This document shows positions 1-10,403 of a stretch of 64,000 bases of DNA, one piece after another. Position 1 is the stretch's first letter. Each line of letters starts with the position of its first letter. The notes beneath the pieces are model-generated. The model did not search any database. It was given only the letters and a program-made list of their open reading frames with translations, and was not told where the DNA came from. Location of the stretch: assembly GCF_042453785.1 (NCBI RefSeq), contig NC_091675.1:136501-200500 (forward strand), written 5' to 3'. The stretch is from Malus domestica (Eukaryota; Streptophyta; Magnoliopsida; Rosales; Rosaceae). A program made the position numbers and the translations under genes.

Positions 1-755
1 ACTTACAAGTGAGAGAGCTGAGTTGAGCATCTACCTCCTCCGGCGGCTCCTCCTCCTCCTCTCCTCCACCAGAGCAGTTGGTGGTGTTGCAGTTACGGAT
101 GGCTGTTAAGCGGCGACAACCCCACGCAACTAATTGCTCAACTGGGTATAATTACTGGTATTCTATTGAGTATTTTATCGGTTTGATTTGTTTCTGGGGA
201 TAGTTTTGGTGGAGGGAAAGGCCAATCCGAGGGCCTATCTTGGGTGTTGCGGGACATGACGTACCATCCACATAAACCTTAGAGCTACCACGTAACCTTT
301 TCAGATCGAATGTAGAACCACCTGATTGGAAGCTAAGAGGATCCTTAAAGAAATTTAAAGATGTCAAATTTCAATATGATAGTTGATTGGCAGTTTAATA
401 TATTATTAATATTTTTTTTTACTCGATGTGTCAAAATTTATTGTTTTAATTACATTTTTTTAAACAAAATTAATAAAAGTTGAGTTATTGTTAGTTTAAA
501 AATAATAAAATAATACTTAAATATGCTAGCATTTAAGGTAAGACAAGAGGAATACTTTTAAGGGTTGAGACTTCCTTCCTTGCTAGCCACCGACACCGGC
601 ACCGACTACGGTTTCTCCGCTGCAACAATCCCCATGGGGGGTTCACGAGCATCACTTCCTCCGAACTAAGCAGCATCACCTCCCTCCACAAAACTTGAGG
701 ATAATTTTCTTTCTTTTGTGGAAACTTTTCCAAATGGCTATGCAACTGTTGTGTA
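1..755. other. Left-edge intergenic DNA, no supported gene
   Basis: No gene can be supported here. A 71-codon minus-strand frame (152-367) has mixed, protein-like composition with the short motifs KVYVDGTSC and GPRIGLSL, but it has no recognisable family or splice context, so it may be a relic exon or chance. Positions 1-130 are rich in CTC/TCC triplets, as in plant 5' leaders. 375-540 is AT-rich. Confidence 0.4.
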
Positions 756-2270
756 GTTGTAATATATATAGGCTAAATTGGATTAATGATCTTCGTGATG
801 ATAAAGTAATCGGAGGATAGCTCCCGTAGTAAAAAATTCCGATTTAAACTCTTTGTGATAAAAACCGTTATGATTCAAGTCTAAAATTTAACATTTCTGT
901 ACTCTTCTCCGTAAACATTCCCACCCCTCCCACCGTGGCTTTTTTCTAGATAGCTTATCACCCACTTGGGTTCTACCTCTGCCCGCCTGCTTCTCTGCAT
1001 CCCATCTCTCTCTCTCATTTTTCTCTCCAGACTTCCGGCTTGCCTCCTCCTCTCTCTCTATTCAGCTTCATTTTGTTGTTTTTATTATAGATAAGTCGAT
1101 AGTGTTCATCAAAGGTAGAGGCCAAAACAGACCCATACTTGGCGGTACAACACAATCAAACCCCAAACAAAGATTACGTGCAATCCTTTACAAGGAGACC
1201 CAAGATGAAATTAGGGGATTTAACTAAAAAGGCCTTAAGCCTAAGGGTTTTAAAATAAAAACAAAATAAATTAAACAAAAAGGGTTTGAAAGGTATTGGG
1301 CTTGAAAGCCCAGCCCAATAATTTTGGGTTTAAAATAAATAAATAGAAACAAAATAAAATAAAAGGGGTTGGGTTGGGTTTAAGCACGGCCCAAAGGGCC
1401 TGGTTCGAATGGGTTTAGGCCCGAAGGCCTTGGTTTCTTGGTCTTGCCGGAGAAGAAGGCCGGAATTCGGCCGAAACTTCCCTAACTTTAAACGCTCATA
1501 ACTTTGTCAATATTTAACAAAATCAAGTGATTCACAAACGGAAATTATAGCCCTCGAAGCGACGAAGAGAATGGTACCTCACACGACATCTAACTCGCTG
1601 TGGTTTGGCCGGAAAACGCCTCGAAAGCCACTGAGGTCGTCGGAAACTGGGTAAGATTCAAATGAGTATAACTTCTTCAATATTCAACGAAATTGAGTGA
1701 AACAAAAAAAGAAAGTTGTAGTTCTCAGTGAGACAAAGAGATTAATACCTTGCACGTCGGCCAACTCGCCGTGGTTTGGCCGGAAATTGTCTCGAAAGTC
1801 GCCGGAGTCGTCGGGGGAGACTTGGGTGTTCTATGGGTGTTCCGGAGCTTCGCCGAGACGGGGGAGAGAGAGAAGAAAGTTCCAGAGGTGATGGTGGTGT
1901 CATAGCTAGGTGGTTATGGTGGTGGGTATGTGAGTGCGTTAGTGTGGGTGTGTGCTCATGGGAGGACGAGAAGGAGAGAGACGAGGGGGAGAGAGCTCGG
2001 GTGAGAGGAAGAGAGAGTTACGGTAGAGGTGAGGTAGAAGAGAGAACTGAGAGAGGAAAGTGGGAGACCGGAAAACACAAAAATAAACCAAGGTGGGTCC
2101 CATGGGCTCACCAATTAAGGAATAAAACCATTTTTAAATAAAAATAGGGTTGGGGTGTTTCAATTTAGACCTGAATCCTAACACAGTTTACCACGAGATT
2201 TTAAATCCAAAATTTTTCATTATGGGAGCTATCATCCGATTAGCCTATGTATATATATTTCTTTGGTTTT
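756..2270. repeat. Imperfect inverted-repeat element with GC-rich interior
   Basis: The stretch around 766-884 (containing GGAGGATAGCTCCCGTAGT) reappears in reverse complement around 2150-2262 (GATGATAGCTCCCATAATG), followed in both arms by GATTTAAA and ATTCA(A/G)GTCTAAA. The arms are about 110 bp and diverged, so this looks like an old terminal-inverted-repeat or foldback element enlarged by an insertion. The interior (about 1085-2140) resembles LTR or UTR-like DNA with GGCCCAAAGGGCC-type motifs and no credible coding frame. Superfamily not assigned. Confidence 0.5.
1496..1812 (+). repeat. Diverged tandem duplication, about 170-bp unit
   Basis: Two consecutive units share the order ATAACTT..TCAATATT, then a GTGA / gaaa-rich part, then GAC..AAGAGA.T..TACCT..CAC, then CTCGC(T/C)GTGGTTTGGCCGG, then CTCGAAAG. 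The first unit is about 1498-1630 and the second about 1668-1800. It lies inside the inverted-repeat element and explains the short plus-strand frames seen there, which are not genes. Confidence 0.5.
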
Positions 2271-2612
2271 TGAGATAAACGTAGGAATAGGACTGCCAAT
2301 GGGAGCGCAATGACTCCATTGCCGAGGCCCAAGGGAGCTCCAGCAGCTTGAATTCAACGCAGCAACGATGGAGATGGTAATTGATCTTCACAACTAACAA
2401 GTTTACTGTTGTCTCTAGTCTGTCTAACAGGATTAACATTTCTAATTTCTTTGAAATGAAACTCTAGTAAGTCAATGAAACTCTAATTTCTTTAATATTG
2501 ATTTTGGTTTAGCACATACATTAATGGCATAGATTTGACGGATCTTTGTTTCACTAATCAATGTCAGGGACCCGGATGAGGAACAGAGTTGCCTTCTGCC
2601 TACAGCACCTGT
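2271..2612. other. Intergenic spacer and BAHD 3' flank
   Basis: AT-rich sequence with no coding signal. On the minus strand it is the 3' untranslated side of the acyltransferase gene that ends at 2613. Confidence 0.5.
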
Positions 2613-4118
2613 CTATGGTGTTTTGATGGCAACAGAAAGAGGACTAGGGTTTAAAGAAACAAAAGCAAGGAAGTGAGGATCATGCTCTAATATAGCAATG
2701 TCTTGCTCATCTAGATAAATCCAGGCTTCAACCCCATCCCCCGACCTTGTATCCATTAAAACCACCATATTCATGTACACAGGCTCATCTGCACCCCTCT
2801 TTCCTCCAACACATGACACCCACGACGGCTTTCCCCACCCAAAATCAACTTCATAAAGACCAAAATTGCACCAGCTGCTAAACCCTATACAATCCAGGCT
2901 CTGTCCATCAGCTGCATCTGCACTTGTGCGAGACAAAGTCTCTCTTATCTCCTTGAAAGGCTCACAGAATTTGGTGAGCCCTCTAGTCCCATCTCCTTGT
3001 AGGCTTTGTACAAAATCACCATCAAGTTTGCTTATTGCTTCCCTCACATGCTTCGCCAACCTACCCAACTCATGATCACGATCATCATCAACATGAGCTA
3101 AGTTGTCCTCCTTTTGATAATTATCTTCAGTACTGCATTGTGACAGTGCGGCTGCCATGGACAGAAAATTTCCCATAGTGTATTCGGAAAATGGTGGCAC
3201 AGCTCTTCGACGCAAATTCACAGCGTGTGTTATCAGAGTTGTGCTTCGGTTCTGAACAATATTACGTTCGGTCTTCAAGTTAAAGGCAGCCATAATGTGC
3301 TTCCAGATGAGTGCCGTGACAACCTCCACACGCGTTGGATTTGGCACCGTTGAGCTGGCTGCTTTTCTCTTGAGTGTGGCCAGAGCAGGAGCATCAAATA
3401 CAATTCTCCTTGTAACACAGTTTCCCACTTTCAGGAAGCGGTAGTACAAAGCCATCATAGTCGCTTCTCTTGGGTATGCATCATTTTGGGGAAACAAAGA
3501 TGGTGCATCAAACTTACCCTTGGTATAAATATAATGAGGAGTGTTAGGAGTCGCTATGTAGCGAAATGTTGCAGCGGCCCAAGCTTTGAAGAAGGCGCTC
3601 AAAGCGGTTCCATCAACAACCATATGTGAGACAAAGGCACCCAGAACGAAACCGCCGCATGCAAAGTTGGTGATTTGCATCATAGCTACATGAGCTCCGG
3701 GAGCTGCTTCGTGCCAACTAGCCTCACCGGGAAGGAACTGACTGATGAATGAGAGATCAGGATGGTTGAGAAACTGGGAGAGATTGGAGTCAACTTCGGC
3801 CTCTATGTAACGAGCCCGCTCGTCATTGCAATCAATAGAAAGACTATCTCTAATTCTACCGGCAAGTGGGTGAAAGTGAGTCAAGGTTTCTGAGAGGGAT
3901 TGCTTTAGCAGTTGGGACCTCATTGGAGTAGTAATATTAATATTAATGGGGTGAATGGAGGACGAGGGGTTAAAGAAGAGGATCATGGGTACATAGATGG
4001 AGGGAATGAACTGGTCTAAAAGGGAGAGCTTGTGGGTTCTCAGGTGTTGGGGTGTTGGGGAAGAGGGTTTGATGCACTCATCGGAAATTATCTTGACTTG
4101 CATCTTGGACGTCGACAT
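2613..4118 (-). CDS. BAHD-family acyltransferase (vinorine synthase-like)
   Basis: Single-exon frame of 501 residues. BAHD enzymes transfer an acyl group from acyl-CoA to alcohols or amines of specialised metabolites in the cytosol. Both family signatures are present: HMVVD (HXXXD) at residues 165-169, whose histidine is the general base, and DFGWG at 425-429. The N-terminal KPSSPTP..LSLLDQ pattern and HFHPLAGR (81-88) are typical of the vinorine synthase/alkaloid-and-volatile-ester side of the family. The protein is longer than the usual 430-460 residues; part of the excess is an acidic, low-complexity insert around 328-350. No frame damage is visible. A TATA-like box lies about 60 bp upstream. 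The acceptor cannot be predicted from sequence; alcohol, terpenoid or alkaloid acylation are all possible. Confidence 0.92.
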   Translation of the reverse strand: MSTSKMQVKIISDECIKPSSPTPQHLRTHKLSLLDQFIPSIYVPMILFFNPSSSIHPININITTPMRSQLLKQSLSETLTHFHPLAGRIRDSLSIDCNDERARYIEAEVDSNLSQFLNHPDLSFISQFLPGEASWHEAAPGAHVAMMQITNFACGGFVLGAFVSHMVVDGTALSAFFKAWAAATFRYIATPNTPHYIYTKGKFDAPSLFPQNDAYPREATMMALYYRFLKVGNCVTRRIVFDAPALATLKRKAASSTVPNPTRVEVVTALIWKHIMAAFNLKTERNIVQNRSTTLITHAVNLRRRAVPPFSEYTMGNFLSMAAALSQCSTEDNYQKEDNLAHVDDDRDHELGRLAKHVREAISKLDGDFVQSLQGDGTRGLTKFCEPFKEIRETLSRTSADAADGQSLDCIGFSSWCNFGLYEVDFGWGKPSWVSCVGGKRGADEPVYMNMVVLMDTRSGDGVEAWIYLDEQDIAILEHDPHFLAFVSLNPSPLSVAIKTP

Positions 4119-4178
4119 CTTGATTAACTCAATTAGCTAGGTAGGTGATAGATGATTCAGTTCCTGATGACTGATGAT

Positions 4179-4186
4179 ATTATATA
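4179..4186 (-). promoter_or_regulatory. TATA-like box of the BAHD gene
   Basis: The minus strand reads TATATAAT about 60 bp before the ATG at 4118, a usual distance for a short plant 5' leader. Assigned by position and consensus only. Confidence 0.4.
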
Positions 4187-4518
4187 CGTAACACTAGCTA
4201 GCCAGCTGAGCTAGTGATTTCTTCTATTAATGGTTAAGGATTTCAACATCAGATTTCATCATCCGTTTGGATCCTCTTTTAGGATTTTCTCTACTAGGAC
4301 TAGGATGTGTTGTGCTCGACTTTAATATTCTATTGATTGCTAACGATTTTATGATTAATCCGGATTCTGTGCTAGGATTTCCAATTTCCTCTACTAAGAT
4401 GTGCTAAGTCTATTAATTAATTATTAAGATTTTCATGTCCTTAACCAACAAAAGTAACAAATCACTTTGCTAAAAAAAAAAAAAAAGATTACATGACTAC
4501 TGTAACAAAAAAAGGAAT

Positions 4519-4697
4519 GAGGATCCTCTTTGTGAGAATCTTGGAGATCCTTAAATCATGTCCGTTTATCGTACATCATACGGTTAGTTTTAGTTATATT
4601 TAATTTTAAATCAAAATATTTAAAATAATTTCTAACCGTACGATGTACGATAAACGTACATGATTTGAAGATTCTCAGAATCCTCACAAAGAGGAAC
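4519..4697. repeat. Foldback MITE, arms of about 65 bp
   Basis: The left arm GGATCCTCTTTGTGAGAATC, continuing to CGTACATCATACGGTTAG, is mirrored by the right arm from CTAACCGTACGATGTACG to CTCACAAAGAGGA. The AT-rich spacer is about 45 bp. It has no coding capacity and would form a long hairpin. Typical of plant MITEs; no clear target duplication was recognised. Confidence 0.7.
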
Positions 4698-4821
4698 CGG
4701 AAATGATACCCATTCCAAAAAAGGAAAAGGATTTCACGGTCCCTTCGGAGACATAAGATAAAAATTATTGACTAACAAATGACGATCAAAAGAATAGAGA
4801 CCGAAAGAATTTGGGAAAAGA

Positions 4822-4972
4822 AAAACTAATGAAAAGAACTTGAAAATTTTGAGTTTTAACGATAATGACAAAATAAATGGTAAAATGAATAATACCAAGA
4901 TCGACTTTTTAGTATAAAAATATGATTTTATCATTAAAGTAAACAGTACCAGAAATTTTTCGTTAAAACTCT
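4822..4972 (-). repeat. 150-bp dispersed MITE family, copy 1
   Basis: Reverse-orientation copy of a short repeat beginning GAGTTTTAACGAAA, with a central ACTATTCACTT-type segment and ending TTTTCATTAGTTTT(C). Related copies lie at about 5114, 8407, 27608, 30944 and 33822. The ends carry a weak inverted match, TAACGAAAA against TAATGAAAA. Confidence 0.6.
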
Positions 4973-5113
4973 CTAAAAAAATGATAAAAGAAATAGTACG
5001 TCAAAGAAAAGAAAAAAAAGAGAGAGCGCAGGCTTGGGCTTCTTTATCGGGCCATTTGGATTGGATCACTCGGTTCGCAGTTGAGACTCTTTGTTGCTAG
5101 AAAAAAAAGAAGA

Positions 5114-5265
5114 GAGTTTTAACGAAACACTCATGGTACTGTTTATTTTAAAGAAAAATCATATTTTTAATCTAAAAAATCACTTATAATACTATTCACT
5201 TACAACATCTTTTTGTCATTTTCATTAAAACTCAAAGTTTTCAAACATTTTTCGTTAGTTTTTCT
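5114..5265 (+). repeat. 150-bp dispersed MITE family, copy 2
   Basis: Forward copy with the start GAGTTTTAACGAAACAC, the centre ATACTATTCACTTACAAC, and the end TTTTTCGTTAGTTTTTC. It lies head-to-head with copy 1, 142 bp away. Confidence 0.6.
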
Positions 5266-5500
5266 AAAAAAGAATCGTTATTTGGAGTTTCATGCTAAAA
5301 GTAAAAGATCCCGGGCCGCCTCCTAATTCATCTATCTAATTTTTTTTTTCTCTCCTTCCATTCCTGCTCGCATCTCATTGGAACCCTCAGTTTCGTCCAC
5401 ATTCTAAGGAACACATACCATTAGCTCAACTAGGACCACCAGCATTCTAGATCCCCTCTCATTAACTTTCACGCCTATTTTGTAATTCTTTCCGGAGTAA

Positions 5501-8131
5501 TTAAACATTTTCTCCTGGAGGCAATTCAGCGAGCTTCGGAGGAGTCCCAAGTACTCGTTCCATATCAAAACGAACTTCGATATTGCAAATGCTGTATCCA
5601 ACAACCATCAGCCATACAGCAGCTTCGCAAATTCCGGTGCAGTTGTCTCTGTTACACTTGTCTGTACCAACACATACCAGTTGTTTAACACGGTTACTTC
5701 CAGTTTGTGAACTTGATAAGAACATGTGAGATTGCTATCCCTAAATTTAAGAGTGATATTGATATGAGATGGCTCCACTTCAACTTATAGATCCATTTAT
5801 TTTTATTTTTATTTTTATTTTTATTTTTTTGGAAAATACTTCCATTACAGGAAGGATTGCCCGAAACTTAAACCGCAAGTTAAAGACAGCTCATTCCAGA
5901 GGCAAACCTTCATTTGGCGAGGATCAGAAACAGCCAAAAGCCGCTTGATGAATGTATTCATCGCAACCACAACATCGTCTCCAGCACTGCTGGTCAGTTC
6001 CTTCAAATTTGAAGACATTTAACCAAGAGTCACAGAGAGATTTATGGACCTTTATAAATAAATCTACTAATTTCAGAAGCAATAATGACTAACTATGATT
6101 GTTTTTCTCGTTTGAAAAAATCACAGTAGTACAATTCACATTAGATAGCTACAATATGTTGTGGATGATGGCGCAGCCAACTAGTAAGATCTTTTCAACC
6201 TAAAAATTTACCTCAGACAATAACAGTTATAAATTAATAATAGTAGTGTGGGTCTTGAGATGTTCTAACAAAAAGCACTTAGAATTTAGTCACAAGCCTA
6301 CCATGCTCAGCTGCCAGCCACGAACCTAAACATTTAGCCAACCGAAAGTAGTTGGGATAAGCAGAGGGGATGTTGTTGACCTTTAAATTTTGGGGTTCAA
6401 GAGACTTGAGATATTCCAACAATTCATTTTGTCCGCCCGAGGATTTCCTACCAACTTGGTTATTTAGTTCCTCAATCTCTGCTTCAAGTAACTCAATGTA
6501 CTTCTTAGCATCTATTCTCTCAGGGCCAGAAACATTATTCCACCTAATAACTTCACCTGCCACGTTCTTCTGTGTACCAGGTGCATAATCTGGTGCATCC
6601 TGTAACAGTCACTGGGCCCATTTAAAGTTTGTACAGCGGAACCTCTCAAAAACTAAAATAGAAAGATTGAAAAAAGTCCTTTAAACGACTATGAAAAATG
6701 TATCAGAAACATCTGAATAGTGAATGTCACAAACTCTGCATATTACTAAGGAGAAGCAGGAGTTTGCATGTTAATAACGCAGGGGTCAGATGATTGAACT
6801 TGCCATCAGGGCCTAATCTCAGTGCCATCAGAAAAACACAATAACAAATAAATGGTAAGCCAAAGCCTTCAAAAACAAGTTATGGTTTTTCTTCGGTAAA
6901 TGGTAATGTAGTAAACGGTTTCCTCAATGGCCAAAAGGATGAGTATGGTTCATAGATAGAACTTGAAAAAAAAATGAGAAAAATATTACCTTCTTGTCTT
7001 GCACTTCAGGAAGAGCAGCTGAATGCTCTAAACCTTGCTGAAGTTCCAACCTGTACTGTGCATTCTGAAACATAAATCCAGTCATCATGATACTGTACAA
7101 GAGTTGTGCAAGATTTTCTGCGACCTGAGATGGAAGTCAACCAATCCCACTAAGTACATAAATTCCTTAAATGCAACAACTAAGAAAACATGCACATGAA
7201 ATTTGCATCAGTTTAAATCAGTCAGCCACCCAAATTCCAACATAAGGAACCCATCAGATAAGATGTTACTATACTCAAGCTGCTATGGTGACGAAAAGAA
7301 AGAATAATAGTTATAGACTTACGGTGGTGAGTGTCACTGCAAAAAATTGTGGGGGTAATGTTCCAATCATATTTGTCACTGCTTGGCGCATTGCACCAAC
7401 AACCTACTTGAGTAAGCGTGAAAAGTGTTGTCAATTCAGTGAGAAGGCATGGAAATTGCATAAGTAGTAGTAATAAACCCTCATTGACATTAAGATGGTA
7501 TGCACTAATGGCAACATATAAAATACCTGCTGGGGTGCCCTTTTTACAAACAGCTCCATGAATTCTGGCTGCACATTTTTTACATACTCCAACAGAATTT
7601 CTCTCCTGCTCTTTGGCTGTCGAGTTGAAGAAAGTATCCAGCAAGTAGTTCAGTCAATGATATGAGCTAGCTAGTAAAACAATCATATATGTGTTTCAAC
7701 TAAATATTTGGCGAAATGAAGCACGACGCGTTGATTCAAAGCTCTAGTTTGCGGGTATTGTTACCATCTGAGCAATATCATCATCCATAATCCATATCAT
7801 TTGTTCCAGTAACATACAACACTCAAATACACTATAATTACGATTTATAACTGGCTAGTAAACGACAACTAGACTAGCATAACATTAACAAAGGAGAGTA
7901 AAATTGAGATGGTACCAGAGTGGTGGCGTTGCGAGGGTTGGAATCGGCAGAGGCCTTGGGAGTGTCGCTCTTTGAGGCCTCTGTTTTTCGTGGGAAGCTG
8001 ACCGAGGAGGAAGAACACGGCCCAGCCCGACACTGTGCGGCAGAAGAGGAGGAAGAAGAAGACGACGACGACGACGACGGCAGAGAAAATTTGGGTAAGA
8101 TGAAAGAGGGCTTGACCGTCAACGAAAACAT
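5501..8131 (-). CDS. DUF760 plastid-type protein, seven exons, frameshifted last exon
   Basis: Exons by homology reasoning and GT-AG sites: 7916-8131, 7527-7616, 7323-7403, 6990-7124, 6381-6599, 5908-6000, 5501-5661. The first exon encodes a Ser-rich, acid-poor leader (long Ser run at residues 19-30) typical of chloroplast transit peptides. The rest matches the DUF760 pattern as I know it: YVKNVQPEFMELFVKRAP, TLPPQFFAVT, LAQLLYSIMMTGFMF, EVIRWNNVSGPERIDAKKYI, LEYLKSLEPQNLK, and a second DUF760 half. Function is unknown in the family. In the final exon the frame breaks at about 5610: the codons run up to KLLY, then TGA follows after one more codon, while WLMVVGYSI and the expected C-terminus (ERVLGTPPKLAELPP) continue one base out of frame. 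The exon is 161 nt instead of a multiple of three. This is either a sequencing indel or a truncating mutation. Confidence 0.85.
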
Positions 8132-8651
8132 GATTTGGTTAGCCTGCCCTTTTCCTCCTAAAACTCCAAAAAGTTAGAATTCAATTAAGTCGAAATCCCC
8201 TAATATCCCTGCTGCTGGTGCACCTGTACCTCTACTCTAGCACTGTTCTTACCATCGACACCAGCAGACACGACCAGTGGGTGAGACTTGAGACTTCACA
8301 GTGCCCCGCTGGGATGAGGAGCCGAGGCCTTTGCACGTGTGCTTTAAACGTGCGTATAATATACTCCATTGAAAGTACCATGCGGCGGCTACACTATTGG
8401 TTACTCCTTCACTTTTTTTACTCTATAAAATCACTTTTGATACTATCTATTTACAATATTTTTTTGTCATTTTGGTTAAAATTCAAAATTTTCAAGCTAT
8501 TTTTATTAATTTTCCTTAATATTTAGTTAACTTCGTATTAACCCGAACAAAAAACACAAAAAATAACGCATGTTTGCTCACCATCATCATCCACCGTTGG
8601 TAATGTTACTACCATATTTATTATTATTTAATGAATTTAAATTTTGATATT
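8132..8651. other. Spacer between DUF760 gene and LINE fragment
   Basis: Promoter side of the minus-strand DUF760 gene. No TATA box stood out. The stretch 8407-8520 is a decayed copy of the 150-bp MITE family (ATACTATCTATTTACAAT, then CAAGCTATTTTTATTA). No coding signal otherwise. Confidence 0.45.
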
Positions 8652-9228
8652 CCGTTTTCGTTACCTAGGATCTATCTTGCAAAAGAACGGAGAATTAGAT
8701 GGAGATCTCAACCATAGAATACAAGCTGGATGGATGAAGTGGAAGAGTGCATCTGGCGTGTTGTGTGATCGTCGTATGCCACTAAAGCTCAAGGGAAAAT
8801 TTTATAGGACGGCAATAAGGCCGGCGATGCTGTATGGCACAGAATGTTGGGCGGTGAAGCATCAACACGTACACAAAATGGGTGTAGCGGAGATGAGGAT
8901 GCTTCGTTGGATGTGTGGGCACACGAGAAAGGATAAGATTAGGAATGAGGATATCCGGGATAAAGTAGGAGTAGTCGAAATTGAAGGAAAGATGAGAGAA
9001 AATCGGTTACGGTGGTTTGGACATGTGCAAAGAAGGCCTACTGACGCTCCGATTAGAAGATGCGACTATGGGACAGAGGTTCAGGGCCGAAGGGGTAGAG
9101 GAAGACCTAGGAAAACTTTGGAAGAGACTCTAAGAAAAGACTTAGAGTACTTGGATCTAACGAAGGACATGACACAGGACCGAGCACAATGGCGTTCTAA
9201 GATTCATATAGCCGATCCCACTCAGTGA
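8652..9228 (+). mobile_element. LINE retrotransposon 3' fragment, copy 1
   Basis: Encodes the C-terminal part of a plant non-LTR reverse transcriptase downstream of the catalytic palm: [107 protein letters not shown]. The frame is open for about 190 codons. The catalytic YADD region and endonuclease are missing, so it is 5'-truncated, as usual for target-primed insertions. Unlike copy 2 at 13499 it stops abruptly after the CCCACTCAGTG stretch and lacks the 3' tail, being joined instead to unrelated LTR-element DNA. Confidence 0.88.
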
Positions 9229-9488
9229 CTTGGATTTCCCAAGTCTCCAACCGAGAAGTTTTCCTCACTCGAAAAATTAAGGGAACACTACCCCAACCTA
9301 CATGCTCCACTCAGAAAGCTTCAACATACAAGCTTCAACAAAAGAAAATTCAAAGAACTTAGCGAAGAAGGCTTTGGTGTATTTAACACAATACGTTGAA
9401 ATGAAGGAAAACTTATTTATTGATATCCCCGATAAGCTACAAATATGTACATATACATGAGTCAAAATAAACAAACAAGATGGAGCCT

Positions 9489-10169
9489 TCACAAAGGTTG
9501 CTTAGGAGAAGTTTCAGCAGTCGGTAGAGCCCCAGAAAGAGAAGGCATCGGAGGGGGATCATTCGGAGCCTCAGTACTGGACAGAACCCTAGAAGGAGGA
9601 GGCATCAGAGGTTGATCATTTGGAGCTTCATTACGCGGTACAGCCCCAGAAGACGAAGGCAATAAATGCCTTTGGAACAAACCCACAAATCTCTGATGAT
9701 CAAGTAAAACCTGACCATCAGTTTCCTTCATCTGGTCAAGCTTCCTCTTCATGTTTGTAGCATAGTCATGTGCGAGCCGGTGCAACTGTTTATTCTCATG
9801 CTTGAGCCCTCTAATCTCCTGTTTGAGACTCATCACTTCGGCCTCCAATGATTCAACTTGGCGGGTTCGAGCAAATAGGCGTTGGGCCATATTAGACACA
9901 GAACCTGCACACTGAACACTGAGAGCCAGTGAATCCTTAACAGCTAACTCATCAGACCGTTTGGAAAGTAGTCTGTTATCTTTGGGAGTGAGAAGGTTCC
10001 TGGCCACCACCGCAGCGGTCATATCATTCTTCATCACGGAATCCCCAACGGTAAGAGGACCAGTAGGGGAGACGAAGGATGGGCGCCATATGTTGTCTGG
10101 AGAAGGCGAGGCTGCCTCTTCAACAAGGTTCAAGTCAAAACGACGGTCGGAGGGGCCAGACATTTTCAA
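9489..10169 (-). CDS. Coiled-coil ORF inside the LARD-like remnant
   Basis: A 226-residue open frame. Residues about 95-150 form a heptad-type coiled coil (RQVESLEAEVMSLKQEI, then LKHENKQLHRLAHDY), followed by a Pro/Ser-rich tail with three repeats of the type (N/T)EAPNDPP..PS. I do not recognise a named family. Proteins of this kind recur with apple-type repeats, so it is best seen as a transposon-carried or transposon-captured ORF rather than a host gene. The intact frame inside otherwise degenerate repeat DNA suggests either youth or selection. It runs antisense to the LTR-like end at 13225-13498. Confidence 0.5.
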   Translation of the reverse strand: MKMSGPSDRRFDLNLVEEAASPSPDNIWRPSFVSPTGPLTVGDSVMKNDMTAAVVARNLLTPKDNRLLSKRSDELAVKDSLALSVQCAGSVSNMAQRLFARTRQVESLEAEVMSLKQEIRGLKHENKQLHRLAHDYATNMKRKLDQMKETDGQVLLDHQRFVGLFQRHLLPSSSGAVPRNEAPNDQPLMPPPSRVLSSTEAPNDPPPMPSLSGALPTAETSPKQPL

Positions 10170-10403
10170 AGGTATTGAAGAGAGAAGAGGTCGGACAAAT
10201 CAAGATCTTAGAAGTGCAAGAATGGAGCTTCTACTGGTGGAGATTCAAGTGTGCTTTGGAACTTAATGCCAGCCCCTATAAAAAGCTGCACTCGACGGAG
10301 CTTCAGACATCGAAGAGGCGCCTGCTCAGAAATCGAAGAGGCGTTTGCTTTCTCAAAAGCTGGGCTGCTTAGAGACCACGAGGGTTGATCTCATAAATCG
10401 AAG

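Noticed and set aside
2866-3075. Plus-strand frame over the acyltransferase gene
   Set aside because: Antisense shadow of an intact BAHD coding region.
7222-7644. Minus-strand 140-codon frame across the DUF760 gene
   Set aside because: It crosses two true exons in the wrong frame and an intron. The GT-AG model with family motifs explains the region.
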